A stretch of 33,492 nt of DNA from Erysipelotrichaceae bacterium (GTDB lineage Bacteria; Bacillota_I; Bacilli_A; Erysipelotrichales; Erysipelotrichaceae), in assembly GCA_019415435.1 (NCBI GenBank), contig DXZE01000020.1:1-33492 (forward strand), written 5' to 3'. Positions 23,778 through 33,142 of the stretch are shown piece by piece. The notes below the pieces were generated by a model. That model did no database searches. It worked only from the letters and a program-made list of their open reading frames with translations, and was not told the DNA's origin. Numbering within the stretch: the stretch's first letter is position 1; each line of letters starts with the position of its first letter. The position numbers and the translations under genes were made by a program.

Positions 23778-26099
23778 ATGAGAAACATAAAACGTTTATT
23801 TACGATTCATATACTTACCTGGTTTATTCTTCTGAGCGGTCTGTTACTCATATTCTGGACCCCATCTTTATCCATGCGGGTCGTATTGAATGAACCGGCT
23901 GAAGGAACAGTAGTCTCTGGTAATTACAATACCGATCATGGGGAAGAACTGTTTTATACCTATAACTATACAGGACATAAGACATGGGCTTTTTTAACAA
24001 AACAAATGCATAGTGTATCGTTCTATGAAATACCTCTTGTCACAAATCAGCTGGAATTTAAGGATGAGAAAATAGACTCTCTGGATATTAAAAAAATACA
24101 GGTCATGTTGGGACCATTTGTACTGAAGGAATATAATGCGTTCAATATTAAAGATCAGGCTGATACGATTCAGAATCTGGACATATCTGTTAAAGGAAAT
24201 CATATAAATATAGATTTAGAAGAACCAAATGGCTATATCCGTTTTAAGGAAAACAGGTATGTGCCATACGTTTCAATTATCCTGTTGTATATATCCGCAT
24301 GTGCAGTGATCTATGGCTTTGTTGTATGGATTGACAGGCATAGTTCTGTAATGGAAAGAATACCAGATGATGAGGCAATGTTACTGGGAGGACCATGCTG
24401 GATATTCTTCTTATCCGAATGTATTCTGGGAAACTATTTCTATACAGCCCCATGGTTCAGGCTGTTAAATGCAGGTATTCTTATCATTCTTAATAAACTT
24501 ATATGGCGGTTATGCAGAAGACATGCCTTTGGCTTTGATCTCTGTAATGTCATATGCATTGTCTATGCCATTATTTCTACGTATGTTGTGTCATACCGCA
24601 ACCGGCCAATAGCTCCATGGGATTTCAGCGCAATCGCAACAGCCATGGATGTCGCAGGAAGCTACGATCTGAAATTGAATGCCATCATGATCTTTTCTTT
24701 GTGCATGTGTATCTTTTTTGGCATCGTCATGCATTTTGTAAAGAGAGATCTTGTAAAGCAGAAACTATACTTGAGGATATATGGCATCATTGTCATTGTT
24801 TTAGCTATCTTCTTCTGTTCAGTAGGACAGTACTTCATCTTTGATGTGGAATTACTTTCTACATTCCAGAATGAAGGGACTGCTCTAACCTTTACCGGCT
24901 TAACTCTGCAGTATTTAAGAGAACAGCCCCATAAGCCATCCGGATATTCTGAAGAAACGCTTTTATCTATTGAAAAAGATATGAAAAAAGATGCTGAAAA
25001 AGATGCAAGAGAAGGGACTGTACCAACCCATATCATCATGATTATGAATGAATCATTCTCGGATCTCGATATTGGTGGAACCGACTATGCGGATGGAGCC
25101 ATGGATTACTTCTTATCTTTGGATAATACAATCAGAGGAAATCTCTATGTATCGGTAAGAGGGGGAGGTACATGCAATACAGAGTATGAGACCCTAACTG
25201 GTAATACAACAGCTTTATTTGCCAGTGGTGTCTATCCTTACAGCATGTATATGAATCGTGATGTACCTTCACTTGTATCAGTCATGAATGAAGAAGGGTA
25301 TTTAACTACCGGTATGCATTTAGGAAAAGCTTCCAACTGGAACAGGAAAACAGCCTATGAACGACTGCAGTTTGATCAAACTGTTTTTGCGGAAACATTT
25401 GATGGCTTACAAACGATTCATGGTTTCCCTGGTGATGAAGCAGATTATCAGAAATTGGAAGAAGTCATCAATGAACATGAAGATCAGAAACAGTTTCTCT
25501 TTAATGTCACCTATCAGAACCATGGTGGTTATGATGACAGTGATGACTTAAAGAAGACCTTTGATCTTTCCAAATATGGTAGTGGTGATTATGATTTGGC
25601 TGAAAATTATTTATCCTTAATACAGATATCGGATCATGCCTTTCAGGATTTAATAGAATATTATTCCAAGTCTGATGAACCAGTCATGATCATCATGTAT
25701 GGGGACCATCAGCCTGCCATTGGCGCAGATGCGGATAATCTCTTCTTCCCGAATGCCGGTAATGGCAAAGAGAATCTGAAAGAATATGTGACCCCATTTG
25801 CCATATGGGCTAACTATGATATTCCGGATGAGAATGTTGGTAATCTTAGTGCCAACTATATGAGTGCCTTAGTAATGCATGCGGCAAATATGGAATTAAC
25901 CCCATACCAGCAGTTCTTATGGGAATTGAAAGACAAGTATCCCGTTATTACCTTGAATGGATGTTTAGATAAAAATGGTAAATACTATGCGTCTATTCAG
26001 GATATCGATGATGAAAAGATCAATGAATACAAGATGCTGCAGTACAACAATGTCTTTGACAAGAACCGGATTGACTCTCTGTTCTCAGCAGATGATTGA
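23778..26099 (+). CDS. LtaS-type phosphoglycerol transferase (sulfatase-fold membrane enzyme)
   Basis: 773-residue membrane protein related to lipoteichoic acid synthase and other phosphoglycerol transferases. One membrane helix (about 12-30) is followed by a roughly 130-residue beta-rich outside domain, then about six membrane helices (about 165-360), then an extracellular sulfatase-fold domain. Metal and catalytic residues match LtaS: Glu425 in MNESF, Thr465 in GGGTCNTEYET (nucleophile), His582 in TYQNHGGYD, and Asp643-His644 in YGDHQP. LtaS usually has five helices at the very N-terminus and about 650 residues; the inserted domain after the first helix is extra. The ATG has no Shine-Dalgarno. 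Whether it polymerises LTA or decorates another glycolipid or glycan cannot be told from sequence. Confidence 0.85.
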   Translation: MRNIKRLFTIHILTWFILLSGLLLIFWTPSLSMRVVLNEPAEGTVVSGNYNTDHGEELFYTYNYTGHKTWAFLTKQMHSVSFYEIPLVTNQLEFKDEKIDSLDIKKIQVMLGPFVLKEYNAFNIKDQADTIQNLDISVKGNHINIDLEEPNGYIRFKENRYVPYVSIILLYISACAVIYGFVVWIDRHSSVMERIPDDEAMLLGGPCWIFFLSECILGNYFYTAPWFRLLNAGILIILNKLIWRLCRRHAFGFDLCNVICIVYAIISTYVVSYRNRPIAPWDFSAIATAMDVAGSYDLKLNAIMIFSLCMCIFFGIVMHFVKRDLVKQKLYLRIYGIIVIVLAIFFCSVGQYFIFDVELLSTFQNEGTALTFTGLTLQYLREQPHKPSGYSEETLLSIEKDMKKDAEKDAREGTVPTHIIMIMNESFSDLDIGGTDYADGAMDYFLSLDNTIRGNLYVSVRGGGTCNTEYETLTGNTTALFASGVYPYSMYMNRDVPSLVSVMNEEGYLTTGMHLGKASNWNRKTAYERLQFDQTVFAETFDGLQTIHGFPGDEADYQKLEEVINEHEDQKQFLFNVTYQNHGGYDDSDDLKKTFDLSKYGSGDYDLAENYLSLIQISDHAFQDLIEYYSKSDEPVMIIMYGDHQPAIGADADNLFFPNAGNGKENLKEYVTPFAIWANYDIPDENVGNLSANYMSALVMHAANMELTPYQQFLWELKDKYPVITLNGCLDKNGKYYASIQDIDDEKINEYKMLQYNNVFDKNRIDSLFSADD

Positions 26100-26120
26100 A
26101 AGTTGTACTATAATTTACAT

Positions 26121-29100
26121 ATGTCTGTACATTTATTTGTCCGCAGCAGCTATACGCTGTTACAAAGTACAATCCGTATACCGCAGCTTGTCCAGAAAGC
26201 TAAGAAAGACGGCTATACATCGGTAGCTCTTACAGATCACAATACGATGTATGGAGCTGCCGCATTTATTGATGCCTGTAAGAAAGAAGGCATGCATGGG
26301 ATTATTGGTCTTGAAACAGACTGCTTTTATCATGACCGTAAAGTACCATTTCTTTTATTAGCCCAGGATAATCAGGGCTATCATGATCTGATGCTTTTAT
26401 CTTCCTGGCTGGGGGATGATCATGAAGCAATTGATGAGAGAATGTTAAAGCGTATGTTACAGCATTGTTTTCTCATTGTATATGGAGAAGGCGGCTGGTT
26501 TGACAGTGAACTTGTCAATGACGATATGGATGCGGTAAGAGAAAAGCTTACCATCATGAAACAGGAATTAGGTGACTTTGATGTTGCCTTATCCTATCAG
26601 GAAACATCCTTATGGAAGATGCGCAATACTTCCTTAAAAAGACTCTGCTATAACATGCACATTCATACATGTGCCTTAAATAAGATCTACTATTTACACG
26701 CAGAAGATGCAGAGTCATACAGGATTCTCAATGGCATTAGAGAGAATAGAAATATCAATGATGCTTCTTTAACAAAGGTATCCGGAAGATATTTCTTAAC
26801 GAAAGAAGAAATGGCACAACTGTATGATGCAGACGATTTACAGCGTACCGATGAAATTGCCAGAATGTGCAGGGTTGATTTTAACTTACCAAAGACTTCC
26901 TTACCAAATTATCATCAGAAAGATAATATTCCTTCGGATGTATTTTTAAGACAGCTATGTTTTTATGGTTTAAATAAACGTCTTCATGGCAAGAAAGATA
27001 TCCGATATGAAAACAGATTAAACTATGAATTATCTGTCATCATTAAAATGCACTTTGAAGACTATTTCCTGATTGTCTATGACTTTATCCTTTATGCAAG
27101 AAAACATGGTATCTATGTAGGCCCAGGCAGAGGCAGTGCGGCCGGCAGCCTTACCGCATACTGTTTAGGCATTACCATGGTGGATCCGATCAAATACAAT
27201 CTGCTTTTTGAACGTTTCCTGAATCCGGAAAGAGTATCCATGCCGGATATTGATACAGATATACCGGATAACCATCGTGATGATGTGATTCAGTACGTCT
27301 ATGAAACTTATGGAAAAGATCATATTTCCAATATCATTACCTTTGGTACATTAGGATGCCGTCAGGTGATTCATGATGTTGGCAAAGTCATGAATGTATC
27401 ACAAAGAGATGTCGAAACACTGTTACGCTGCATTCCTTCTTCTCCTCCTGGTATGACATTATCCAAAGCATACAAAGAATCAAGCCGTATGCGTCAGGTA
27501 TTAAATGCAACACCTGCCTTACAGAAGTTATATAAGACAGCTTTACCATTGGAAGGATTACCAAGACATGCCAGCATTCATGCGGCTGGTATTGTCATGT
27601 CAAAGCTTCCTCTCCATGATGTGATTCCAACTGTAAGAATGGGAGAGGGGATGTTAACCTCCCAATATGAAGCAGGGTATCTTGAAGAAAGAGGATTAAT
27701 CAAGATGGACTTTTTAGGTCTTCGCAACTTAACCATCATTGATGAAATTGTGCAGAAGATACATCAGAAAGAACCATCCTTTCATATCATGAATATTCCT
27801 TTGGATACACCAGCTGTCTATCAGTTGTTTTCCAGTGCGGATACAACCGGAATCTTCCAGTTTGAAAGTGAAGGGATGAAGAAGGTATTAAGGCGTATTC
27901 AGCCTAAGCGTTTTGAAGATCTGGCAGCGGTAATTGCCTTATACAGACCTGCCAGCATTGATTCTATTCATGCTTATCTTGAAAACCGGAAACATCCTGA
28001 AAAGATACACTACATGCGCAAGGAACTGGAGCCAATACTCAAAGAAACCTATGGCATTATGGTCTATCAGGAACAGGCTATGCTTGTCGCAGAAAAGGCT
28101 GCCGGATTCTCCTTAGGTAAAGCAGATATCTTACGTAAAGCAATGTCCAAGAAAAAGATGGATCAGTTACAGGCTTTAAGAGGAGACTTCTTTAAAGGTG
28201 CTTTCAAGAATGGTTACAGTGAAGCCGAAGCTGGAACATTATTTGATCAGATATCCAAATTTGCCGGATATGGTTTCAATAAGTCTCATGCAGTGGCTTA
28301 TTCTATGATTTCCTATCAGATGGCTTATCTGAAAGTTGTGTATCCACTCTATTTCTATCCTTCACTTTTAGATTCTGTGATTGGCGATGAAAACAAGACA
28401 TCCCAATATATTGATGAATGCAGACGCAGAGGTATTTCTGTTCTTTATCCGGATGTCAATGAAAGTGAAAAGAGCTATGCATCCGATCATCATGGCATCA
28501 GACTGCCACTTGCTGTATTGAAAGGTATAGGCAGACATATATCTGATGCAATCATTGAAGAAAGAATGAAAAGAGGCAGATATCAGGACTTCTTTGACTT
28601 TACCGCCAGAGTACTACTCCATCAGGTCACAAGAGCACAGATAGAAACCATCATTGATGGTGGAGGACTTGATTGTTTTCATGAATCCAGAAGAACATTA
28701 AAGTATGCACTGGATGATGCTTTGCGCTATAGTGAACTTGTCCAGATCCATGATGATAATCAGATTACCCTGGATCTTGGCTTAATCAATAAACCAAATA
28801 TGATGCGTTTGAAAGATGATCCGGATGACTGCATGGAAAATGAAAGAAATGCCTTAGGCTTTAACCTGGGACCTTCTCCAATTACTTCTTTACGTAAGAA
28901 GGCAGGTATCCATGATCCGGGTCTTGCGGCATTGTTAACAATGCAGGGACAGGTATCTGGTTTTGCCTTAATCAGAAGCGTTCGTCAGCACAGAACTAAA
29001 AGAGGTCAGATGATGGCATTTGTAAAATGTGTGGATGAAACAGCATCCATGGATTTACTGATTATGCCATCACAATATACAAAATACGGACCATCACTTG

Positions 29101-29189
29101 TGAAAGGAACGTATATACGTTTTCATGGTAAAATGACTGAGGATGCATCCTGTATCGTCAATCAGATAGAATTCATTAAAAAGAGATAA
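26121..29189 (+). CDS. dnaE: DNA polymerase III subunit alpha (DnaE)
   Basis: 1022-residue C-family DNA polymerase, the short Firmicute DnaE that works with PolC. The polymerase active site is intact: GPGRGSAAGS, MPDIDTDIPD with Asp378 and Asp380, and KMDFLGL with Asp530. Helix-hairpin-helix sequence follows, and a C-terminal OB fold (GQVSGFALIRSVRQHRTKRG). The N-terminal PHP domain is degenerate: the usual H-x-H opening reads HLFVRSSYTLL, though LTDHNTMYGA is kept, so metal-dependent proofreading through PHP is unlikely. The ATG at 26121 is preferred over an upstream TTG because family proteins begin this way. TATAAT (26109-26114) stands 6 bases before it and no ribosome binding site is visible. 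Only 21 bases separate it from the LtaS-like gene. Confidence 0.96.
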   Translation: MSVHLFVRSSYTLLQSTIRIPQLVQKAKKDGYTSVALTDHNTMYGAAAFIDACKKEGMHGIIGLETDCFYHDRKVPFLLLAQDNQGYHDLMLLSSWLGDDHEAIDERMLKRMLQHCFLIVYGEGGWFDSELVNDDMDAVREKLTIMKQELGDFDVALSYQETSLWKMRNTSLKRLCYNMHIHTCALNKIYYLHAEDAESYRILNGIRENRNINDASLTKVSGRYFLTKEEMAQLYDADDLQRTDEIARMCRVDFNLPKTSLPNYHQKDNIPSDVFLRQLCFYGLNKRLHGKKDIRYENRLNYELSVIIKMHFEDYFLIVYDFILYARKHGIYVGPGRGSAAGSLTAYCLGITMVDPIKYNLLFERFLNPERVSMPDIDTDIPDNHRDDVIQYVYETYGKDHISNIITFGTLGCRQVIHDVGKVMNVSQRDVETLLRCIPSSPPGMTLSKAYKESSRMRQVLNATPALQKLYKTALPLEGLPRHASIHAAGIVMSKLPLHDVIPTVRMGEGMLTSQYEAGYLEERGLIKMDFLGLRNLTIIDEIVQKIHQKEPSFHIMNIPLDTPAVYQLFSSADTTGIFQFESEGMKKVLRRIQPKRFEDLAAVIALYRPASIDSIHAYLENRKHPEKIHYMRKELEPILKETYGIMVYQEQAMLVAEKAAGFSLGKADILRKAMSKKKMDQLQALRGDFFKGAFKNGYSEAEAGTLFDQISKFAGYGFNKSHAVAYSMISYQMAYLKVVYPLYFYPSLLDSVIGDENKTSQYIDECRRRGISVLYPDVNESEKSYASDHHGIRLPLAVLKGIGRHISDAIIEERMKRGRYQDFFDFTARVLLHQVTRAQIETIIDGGGLDCFHESRRTLKYALDDALRYSELVQIHDDNQITLDLGLINKPNMMRLKDDPDDCMENERNALGFNLGPSPITSLRKKAGIHDPGLAALLTMQGQVSGFALIRSVRQHRTKRGQMMAFVKCVDETASMDLLIMPSQYTKYGPSLVKGTYIRFHGKMTEDASCIVNQIEFIKKR

Positions 29190-29193
29190 ACAT

Positions 29194-29856
29194 ATGGCAA
29201 AAATATTAATCGTAGATGATGAAGAAAATATCAGAGAAGTTGTCAGGGAATATTGCGAGCTCTCTGGTTATGAAACAGATGAAGCTTCTGATGGTATGGA
29301 AGCGATAGATAAAGTCAAAAACAATCATTATGACTGTATTGTATTAGATGTCATGATGCCTAAGCTGGATGGTTTCAGTGCATGTAAGGAAATCAAGAAG
29401 ATCGATGATGTACCGGTCATTATGCTCAGTGCAAGAACCGAGGAATATGACAAGCTGTTTGGTTTTGAAATCGGTGTTGATGACTATGTCATCAAACCAT
29501 TCTCGCCAAAGGAACTCATGGCCAGAATCAAGGTAATACTTGAAAGAGGAAACCACCATGAAATCAAGATTCTCAAATACGGTGGTCTTGAAATAGATGT
29601 ACCGGGCAGAACCGTAACCGTAGATGGTGAAAGAGCAAATCTCACCCCTAAGGAAATAGATCTGTTGATCTATCTTGCCCAGCATCAGAATGTAGCCTTA
29701 AGCAGACAGAAACTGTTAGAAAAAGTATGGAACTATGATTACTTTGGCGATGACCGGACAGTTGACACACATATCAAGATGTTGAGACATAGTCTTGGCA
29801 AGTATCGTGATCATATCGTTACCGTGAGAGGAATGGGATATAAATTTGAAGCTTGA
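29194..29856 (+). CDS. OmpR/PhoB-family response regulator
   Basis: 220 residues. The receiver domain has the acidic pair in VDDEENIREV, phospho-acceptor Asp52 in VLDVMMPKLDG, the switch Ser in MLSAR and Lys in DYVIKPFSP. The winged-helix DNA-binding domain (about 125-220) ends in DDRTVDTHIKMLRHSLG and TVRGMGYKFEA. It starts four bases after dnaE and overlaps the kinase gene by 11 bases, so the two form a cognate pair on one transcript. The target genes are unknown. Confidence 0.95.
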   Translation: MAKILIVDDEENIREVVREYCELSGYETDEASDGMEAIDKVKNNHYDCIVLDVMMPKLDGFSACKEIKKIDDVPVIMLSARTEEYDKLFGFEIGVDDYVIKPFSPKELMARIKVILERGNHHEIKILKYGGLEIDVPGRTVTVDGERANLTPKEIDLLIYLAQHQNVALSRQKLLEKVWNYDYFGDDRTVDTHIKMLRHSLGKYRDHIVTVRGMGYKFEA

Positions 29857-31291
29857 TACGCATGGCATCCGCTTCCGCTTCTGGCTTGTATTCCTGTTAC
29901 TTGCGATTGGCATTACCGTATTCATCGGCATTCTGCAGGTAGGCTTAATCAGTCCGTATTACCGCAATGCCAAGATCAATGCGGTCAGTACCGTAGCGGA
30001 TAATGTCATTCGTGATGTTGTCGATGATGGCAGTGTATCCGGTACAACCAGGGCAATGCGTGAAGCAACCGAAAATGATGTATGCCTGATTATCTATAAC
30101 AAAGAAGGCAGAAGTGTATATGAAGAAGATAGTCTGGGATCAGGCTGTATTTTTCATACGGAATCATTTGCCCAGGATAAGAAACTGGGTACACCTGAAA
30201 ACATGATCAGGGTTCTTACTGATAATAAAGGAACCTACTCTGTTAACATGGTTAATAGTTTAACGAATCAGGAAATGATCATTTATGGTAAAGAAGTCCA
30301 TGCCAATCTTGCGGATTATTATATCTTTGTCAATTCTCCATTAGAACCAGTTGACTCAGTCGTCTCTTTCTTCATCCGTCAGTATTTCTGGTATACGATC
30401 CTTGCGATTGCATTAGCATCTTTAGTTGCTTTCTATATATCCAGACAGATTACAGATCCTATTGTCAAAATGAAGAAAGAAGCCAATAAATTAGCCCATG
30501 CGGATTACAGTGCTTCTTTTGACGGCGGTTCTTTTACCGAGACAAAGGAACTTGCGGATACATTGAATAAAGCAGATCAGAAATTAGGCAAGATAGATGA
30601 ATTAAGAAGAGATCTGATTGCCAATGTATCTCATGATATCCGTACACCTTTAACTGACATACGTGCTTATGCAGAAATGATCCGTGATATCTCTGGAGAT
30701 AATAAAGAGAAAAGAGAAAAGCATCTGAATGTCATTATTCATGAAACTGAATATATGAGTAACCTGATTAATGATATGTCAGAACTATCTGCGATGCAGT
30801 CAGGCAACTTTGCCGCTCAGAAAGAAAATATGGATCTTGTTGAAAAGATTTATGAGATTGCTGAGATGGATATGCCTTTAATAGAAAAGTCAGACTTAAA
30901 GCTGGTAATTGATACACCGGATACTTTAACGATCTATGCTGATCCTATTAAAATAGGACAGGTAATAGCCAACTATCTTTCTAATGCGATCAAGCATTCT
31001 CCAAAGGGACATACTGTTACGATTCGTGCCTATATGATGAAAGATGAAGAAACAGTAAGATTAGAAGTACAGGATGAAGGAGAAGGAATCCCTGATTCCG
31101 AGCTTCCTTATATCTGGGATCGTTATCAGAAATCATCCCGCACTTTTAGAAGGGATATGCACTCTACCGGATTAGGACTGGCAATAGTTAAGGCAATTGC
31201 GGACGCGCATCAGGGAAAGTGCGGCGTAGAGACAAAGGTAGGAGAGGGTTCTACTTTCTGGTTTGAATTGAGGGAGACACATGAAGCCTGA
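29846..31291 (+). CDS. Sensor histidine kinase (TTG start)
   Basis: 481-residue membrane kinase. First membrane helix about 10-34, extracellular sensor about 38-175, second helix about 180-198, HAMP linker (SRQITDPIVKMKKEANKLA), then the HisKA domain with phospho-accepting His263 in NVSHDIRTPL and the HATPase domain with N box NYLSNAIKHS, G1 DEGEGIP and G2 GLGLAIVKAI. All kinase motifs look functional. TTG at 29846 is the only start that keeps the first membrane helix; GGGATA lies 7 bases upstream and the frame overlaps the regulator gene. The sensor domain is not assignable to a ligand. Confidence 0.93.
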   Translation: MKLDTHGIRFRFWLVFLLLAIGITVFIGILQVGLISPYYRNAKINAVSTVADNVIRDVVDDGSVSGTTRAMREATENDVCLIIYNKEGRSVYEEDSLGSGCIFHTESFAQDKKLGTPENMIRVLTDNKGTYSVNMVNSLTNQEMIIYGKEVHANLADYYIFVNSPLEPVDSVVSFFIRQYFWYTILAIALASLVAFYISRQITDPIVKMKKEANKLAHADYSASFDGGSFTETKELADTLNKADQKLGKIDELRRDLIANVSHDIRTPLTDIRAYAEMIRDISGDNKEKREKHLNVIIHETEYMSNLINDMSELSAMQSGNFAAQKENMDLVEKIYEIAEMDMPLIEKSDLKLVIDTPDTLTIYADPIKIGQVIANYLSNAIKHSPKGHTVTIRAYMMKDEETVRLEVQDEGEGIPDSELPYIWDRYQKSSRTFRRDMHSTGLGLAIVKAIADAHQGKCGVETKVGEGSTFWFELRETHEA

Positions 31292-31964
31292 TTATCTGTA
31301 TGGTACATCTTATACACTCATGCAGGGTGAACATATGTTTCATTTCAACAGTGATACCGAATTGCTGGGATCTTTTATGCATGTTCATAAGCGTGACAGT
31401 GTATTAGATATCGGCACAAATAACGGGGCATTGTTACTATATGCCGCTTCCTATGGTGCTTCTTCCTTATGCGGCATTGACTTATTTGAAGATGTCATAG
31501 AATTAGCTGAGAAGAATCTTGCATTGAATCATCTGAATGCAGAATTATATGCTGTACCTTTACAGAAATTCTCACATGATCCTTTTGATGTTATTGTCTG
31601 TAATCCACCTTACTTTGATACAAAAGCAGATCATTTAAAGAATCCGAATATGTACCTGCGTGCCGCAAGGCATACAGACTTTCTTCCTTTAAATGATTTA
31701 TTCTTTCATGTTAACCAGTTATTAAAAGATAATGGGTATTTTTATCTTGTATATCGTCCTGATTGTCTGAATATGGTATTACAGACAGCATCTTTAAATC
31801 ACTTATATCCTGAAAGAATCCGGATTGCCTATGCCTCAAAGAACAAACAGGCAAAGACCATTCTTTTATCTTTCTGCAAAAGAAAAAATACTCACTTAAC
31901 GATTGAACAGCCTGCTTTTCTGAATGACAGGGATTCTGTATGGATGAAAGGAGAATACGCATGA
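31281..31964 (+). CDS. TrmN6-like SAM-dependent methyltransferase
   Basis: 227-residue class I methyltransferase of the tRNA1(Val) adenine-37-N6 type (YabB/TrmN6 group). It shows the SAM motif VLDIGTNNGALLLYAA, the acidic end of strand 2 (GIDLFEDVIELA) and the N6-adenine motif NPPYF, followed by the family's R-A-A-R-H segment (LRAARHTDFLPL). The C-terminus (KNKQAKTILLSFCKR) fits TrmN6. It overlaps the kinase gene by 11 bases. The target base is assigned by family only. Confidence 0.88.
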   Translation: MKPDYLYGTSYTLMQGEHMFHFNSDTELLGSFMHVHKRDSVLDIGTNNGALLLYAASYGASSLCGIDLFEDVIELAEKNLALNHLNAELYAVPLQKFSHDPFDVIVCNPPYFDTKADHLKNPNMYLRAARHTDFLPLNDLFFHVNQLLKDNGYFYLVYRPDCLNMVLQTASLNHLYPERIRIAYASKNKQAKTILLSFCKRKNTHLTIEQPAFLNDRDSVWMKGEYA

Positions 31965-33121
31965 TTACAACAATTGCATGGATTCTCCTGATTATCGTAT
32001 TGGTTATTTTCTCATTTGCCTTATTTCTGTTTCTCTGGCATCCATCTGAAAAGAAAGAACCTGAAGTCATAACCGATATATCTATTCCTTCCTATAAACA
32101 TGCAAAGAAAGAAGCAGGGGAAAATTACAGCTGGAAAACTGAAAGATATCTGAATGAAGCAGAGTTACGATGGCCGCAATTACCTTTGATGTTAGAAAGG
32201 ATTCAGCTGGATCACACTTTATTAATGCATTGGAAGGGATTAAGTAAGTCAAAACATGATCTTTTATTCTCCTTAACAGACAGAGCATCCGCAGAAAGCC
32301 TGTTTGAAGCAGTGGAACAGATCAGTGAAGCAGATGAAATCCCGGATGCGGATTTCTGGATTATGATTCCTTTATCGGATGAAGAAGATTTAAGTGAAAC
32401 AGAAGTATATGAATCCTTTGAAACGAATAATATCCAGATAGATGCAATGCTCGCCTGTGGTGAAGGCTTTATCAATATGCCTGGTATGGGTGGCTATGAA
32501 GCATGTATCGGCCTTGGCACAAGGGCATATTGCAAGTATCAGATCACAGGAGATAATGAAGAATACGACTGGATGGCTTCTTTACAATCTGCTTTATTTA
32601 AACCCTGCTGGAATACATCGGCAGAAATGGGAGTACAGGCAATCTATGATAATCTTCCTTCTCTAATTCATCTGGAACTAAAGTTAAAGAAATTTTATGG
32701 CAATAAGGCAATGCAGGATATCATGCGTCTGTATCCATCTACAGAAAGCTGGTTTTATCCTGTCCTGGAAAAAGATGATACAACTCTGTATGTCTACGCA
32801 GATAATACAGAAATACTGCATCAGGCAGATGCAGTATTAGAGAAGTATGCAAAAGATTCTGACATAGAAATGAATATCTTAAAGATCCATGAAGCTGATA
32901 GTCCTGTACCTGCAGATGACAGGGAATACCTGTATCTCAAACAGGCTGTCAAACAATCTTTTGAGATACAGGCAGTGATACCTGTTCTATCCATGTTAAA
33001 GGATGATTCCATATATCACTTTAAGACAATGTACTTTATGCCTTCTTATGATTGTATGCAGATATCATCTTCTGGAAGTGTAGCTTTCTACAGGAATCTT
33101 CTGAATGGATTAAAGAATTAA
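31961..33121 (+). CDS. Membrane-anchored M20-peptidase-like protein, catalytic residues lost
   Basis: 386 residues with one N-terminal membrane helix (about 4-26). Read against M20 metallopeptidases of the PM20D1 type, the order of segments fits: LLMHWKGLSKSKHDLLFSLTD (two pieces around residues 87-107) corresponds to the strand leading to H-x-D, but the His is Leu105 and only Asp107 remains. The W…PPF…GRG-x-DDK segment is missing. FWIMIPLSDEE (132-142) keeps the catalytic Glu pair. The D-E-G-G ligand region reads ACGEG (165-169), and IYHF (351-354) keeps the last His. It therefore looks like a non-catalytic relative, not a frameshifted gene. The ATG at 31961 has AAAGGAG 7 bases upstream. Last gene of the dnaE-led cluster. 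The homology is my reading of remote patterns. Confidence 0.6.
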   Translation: MITTIAWILLIIVLVIFSFALFLFLWHPSEKKEPEVITDISIPSYKHAKKEAGENYSWKTERYLNEAELRWPQLPLMLERIQLDHTLLMHWKGLSKSKHDLLFSLTDRASAESLFEAVEQISEADEIPDADFWIMIPLSDEEDLSETEVYESFETNNIQIDAMLACGEGFINMPGMGGYEACIGLGTRAYCKYQITGDNEEYDWMASLQSALFKPCWNTSAEMGVQAIYDNLPSLIHLELKLKKFYGNKAMQDIMRLYPSTESWFYPVLEKDDTTLYVYADNTEILHQADAVLEKYAKDSDIEMNILKIHEADSPVPADDREYLYLKQAVKQSFEIQAVIPVLSMLKDDSIYHFKTMYFMPSYDCMQISSSGSVAFYRNLLNGLKN

Positions 33122-33142
33122 AAAAGGATTCTTATGAATCCT
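33117..33142 (-). terminator. Terminator of the minus-strand regulator gene
   Basis: AGGATTC-TTAT-GAATCCT (33125-33142). On the minus strand the hairpin is followed by TTTTTTAATTC. It lies between the convergent M20-like and regulator genes. On the plus strand there is no T tail, so it serves the plus operon less well. Confidence 0.8.

Noticed and set aside
24662..25039. 125-codon minus-strand frame inside the LtaS-like gene
   Set aside because: It mirrors the opposite strand's membrane-coding sequence, has no start signal and no recognisable motif.
26103..26120. TTG start for dnaE six codons upstream
   Set aside because: It overlaps the -10-like box and lacks a ribosome binding site; the family N-terminus begins at the ATG.
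31940..31960. Start of the M20-like protein at the upstream ATG
   Set aside because: It lies upstream of the AAAGGAG that serves the ATG at 31961, and would add charged residues before the membrane helix.
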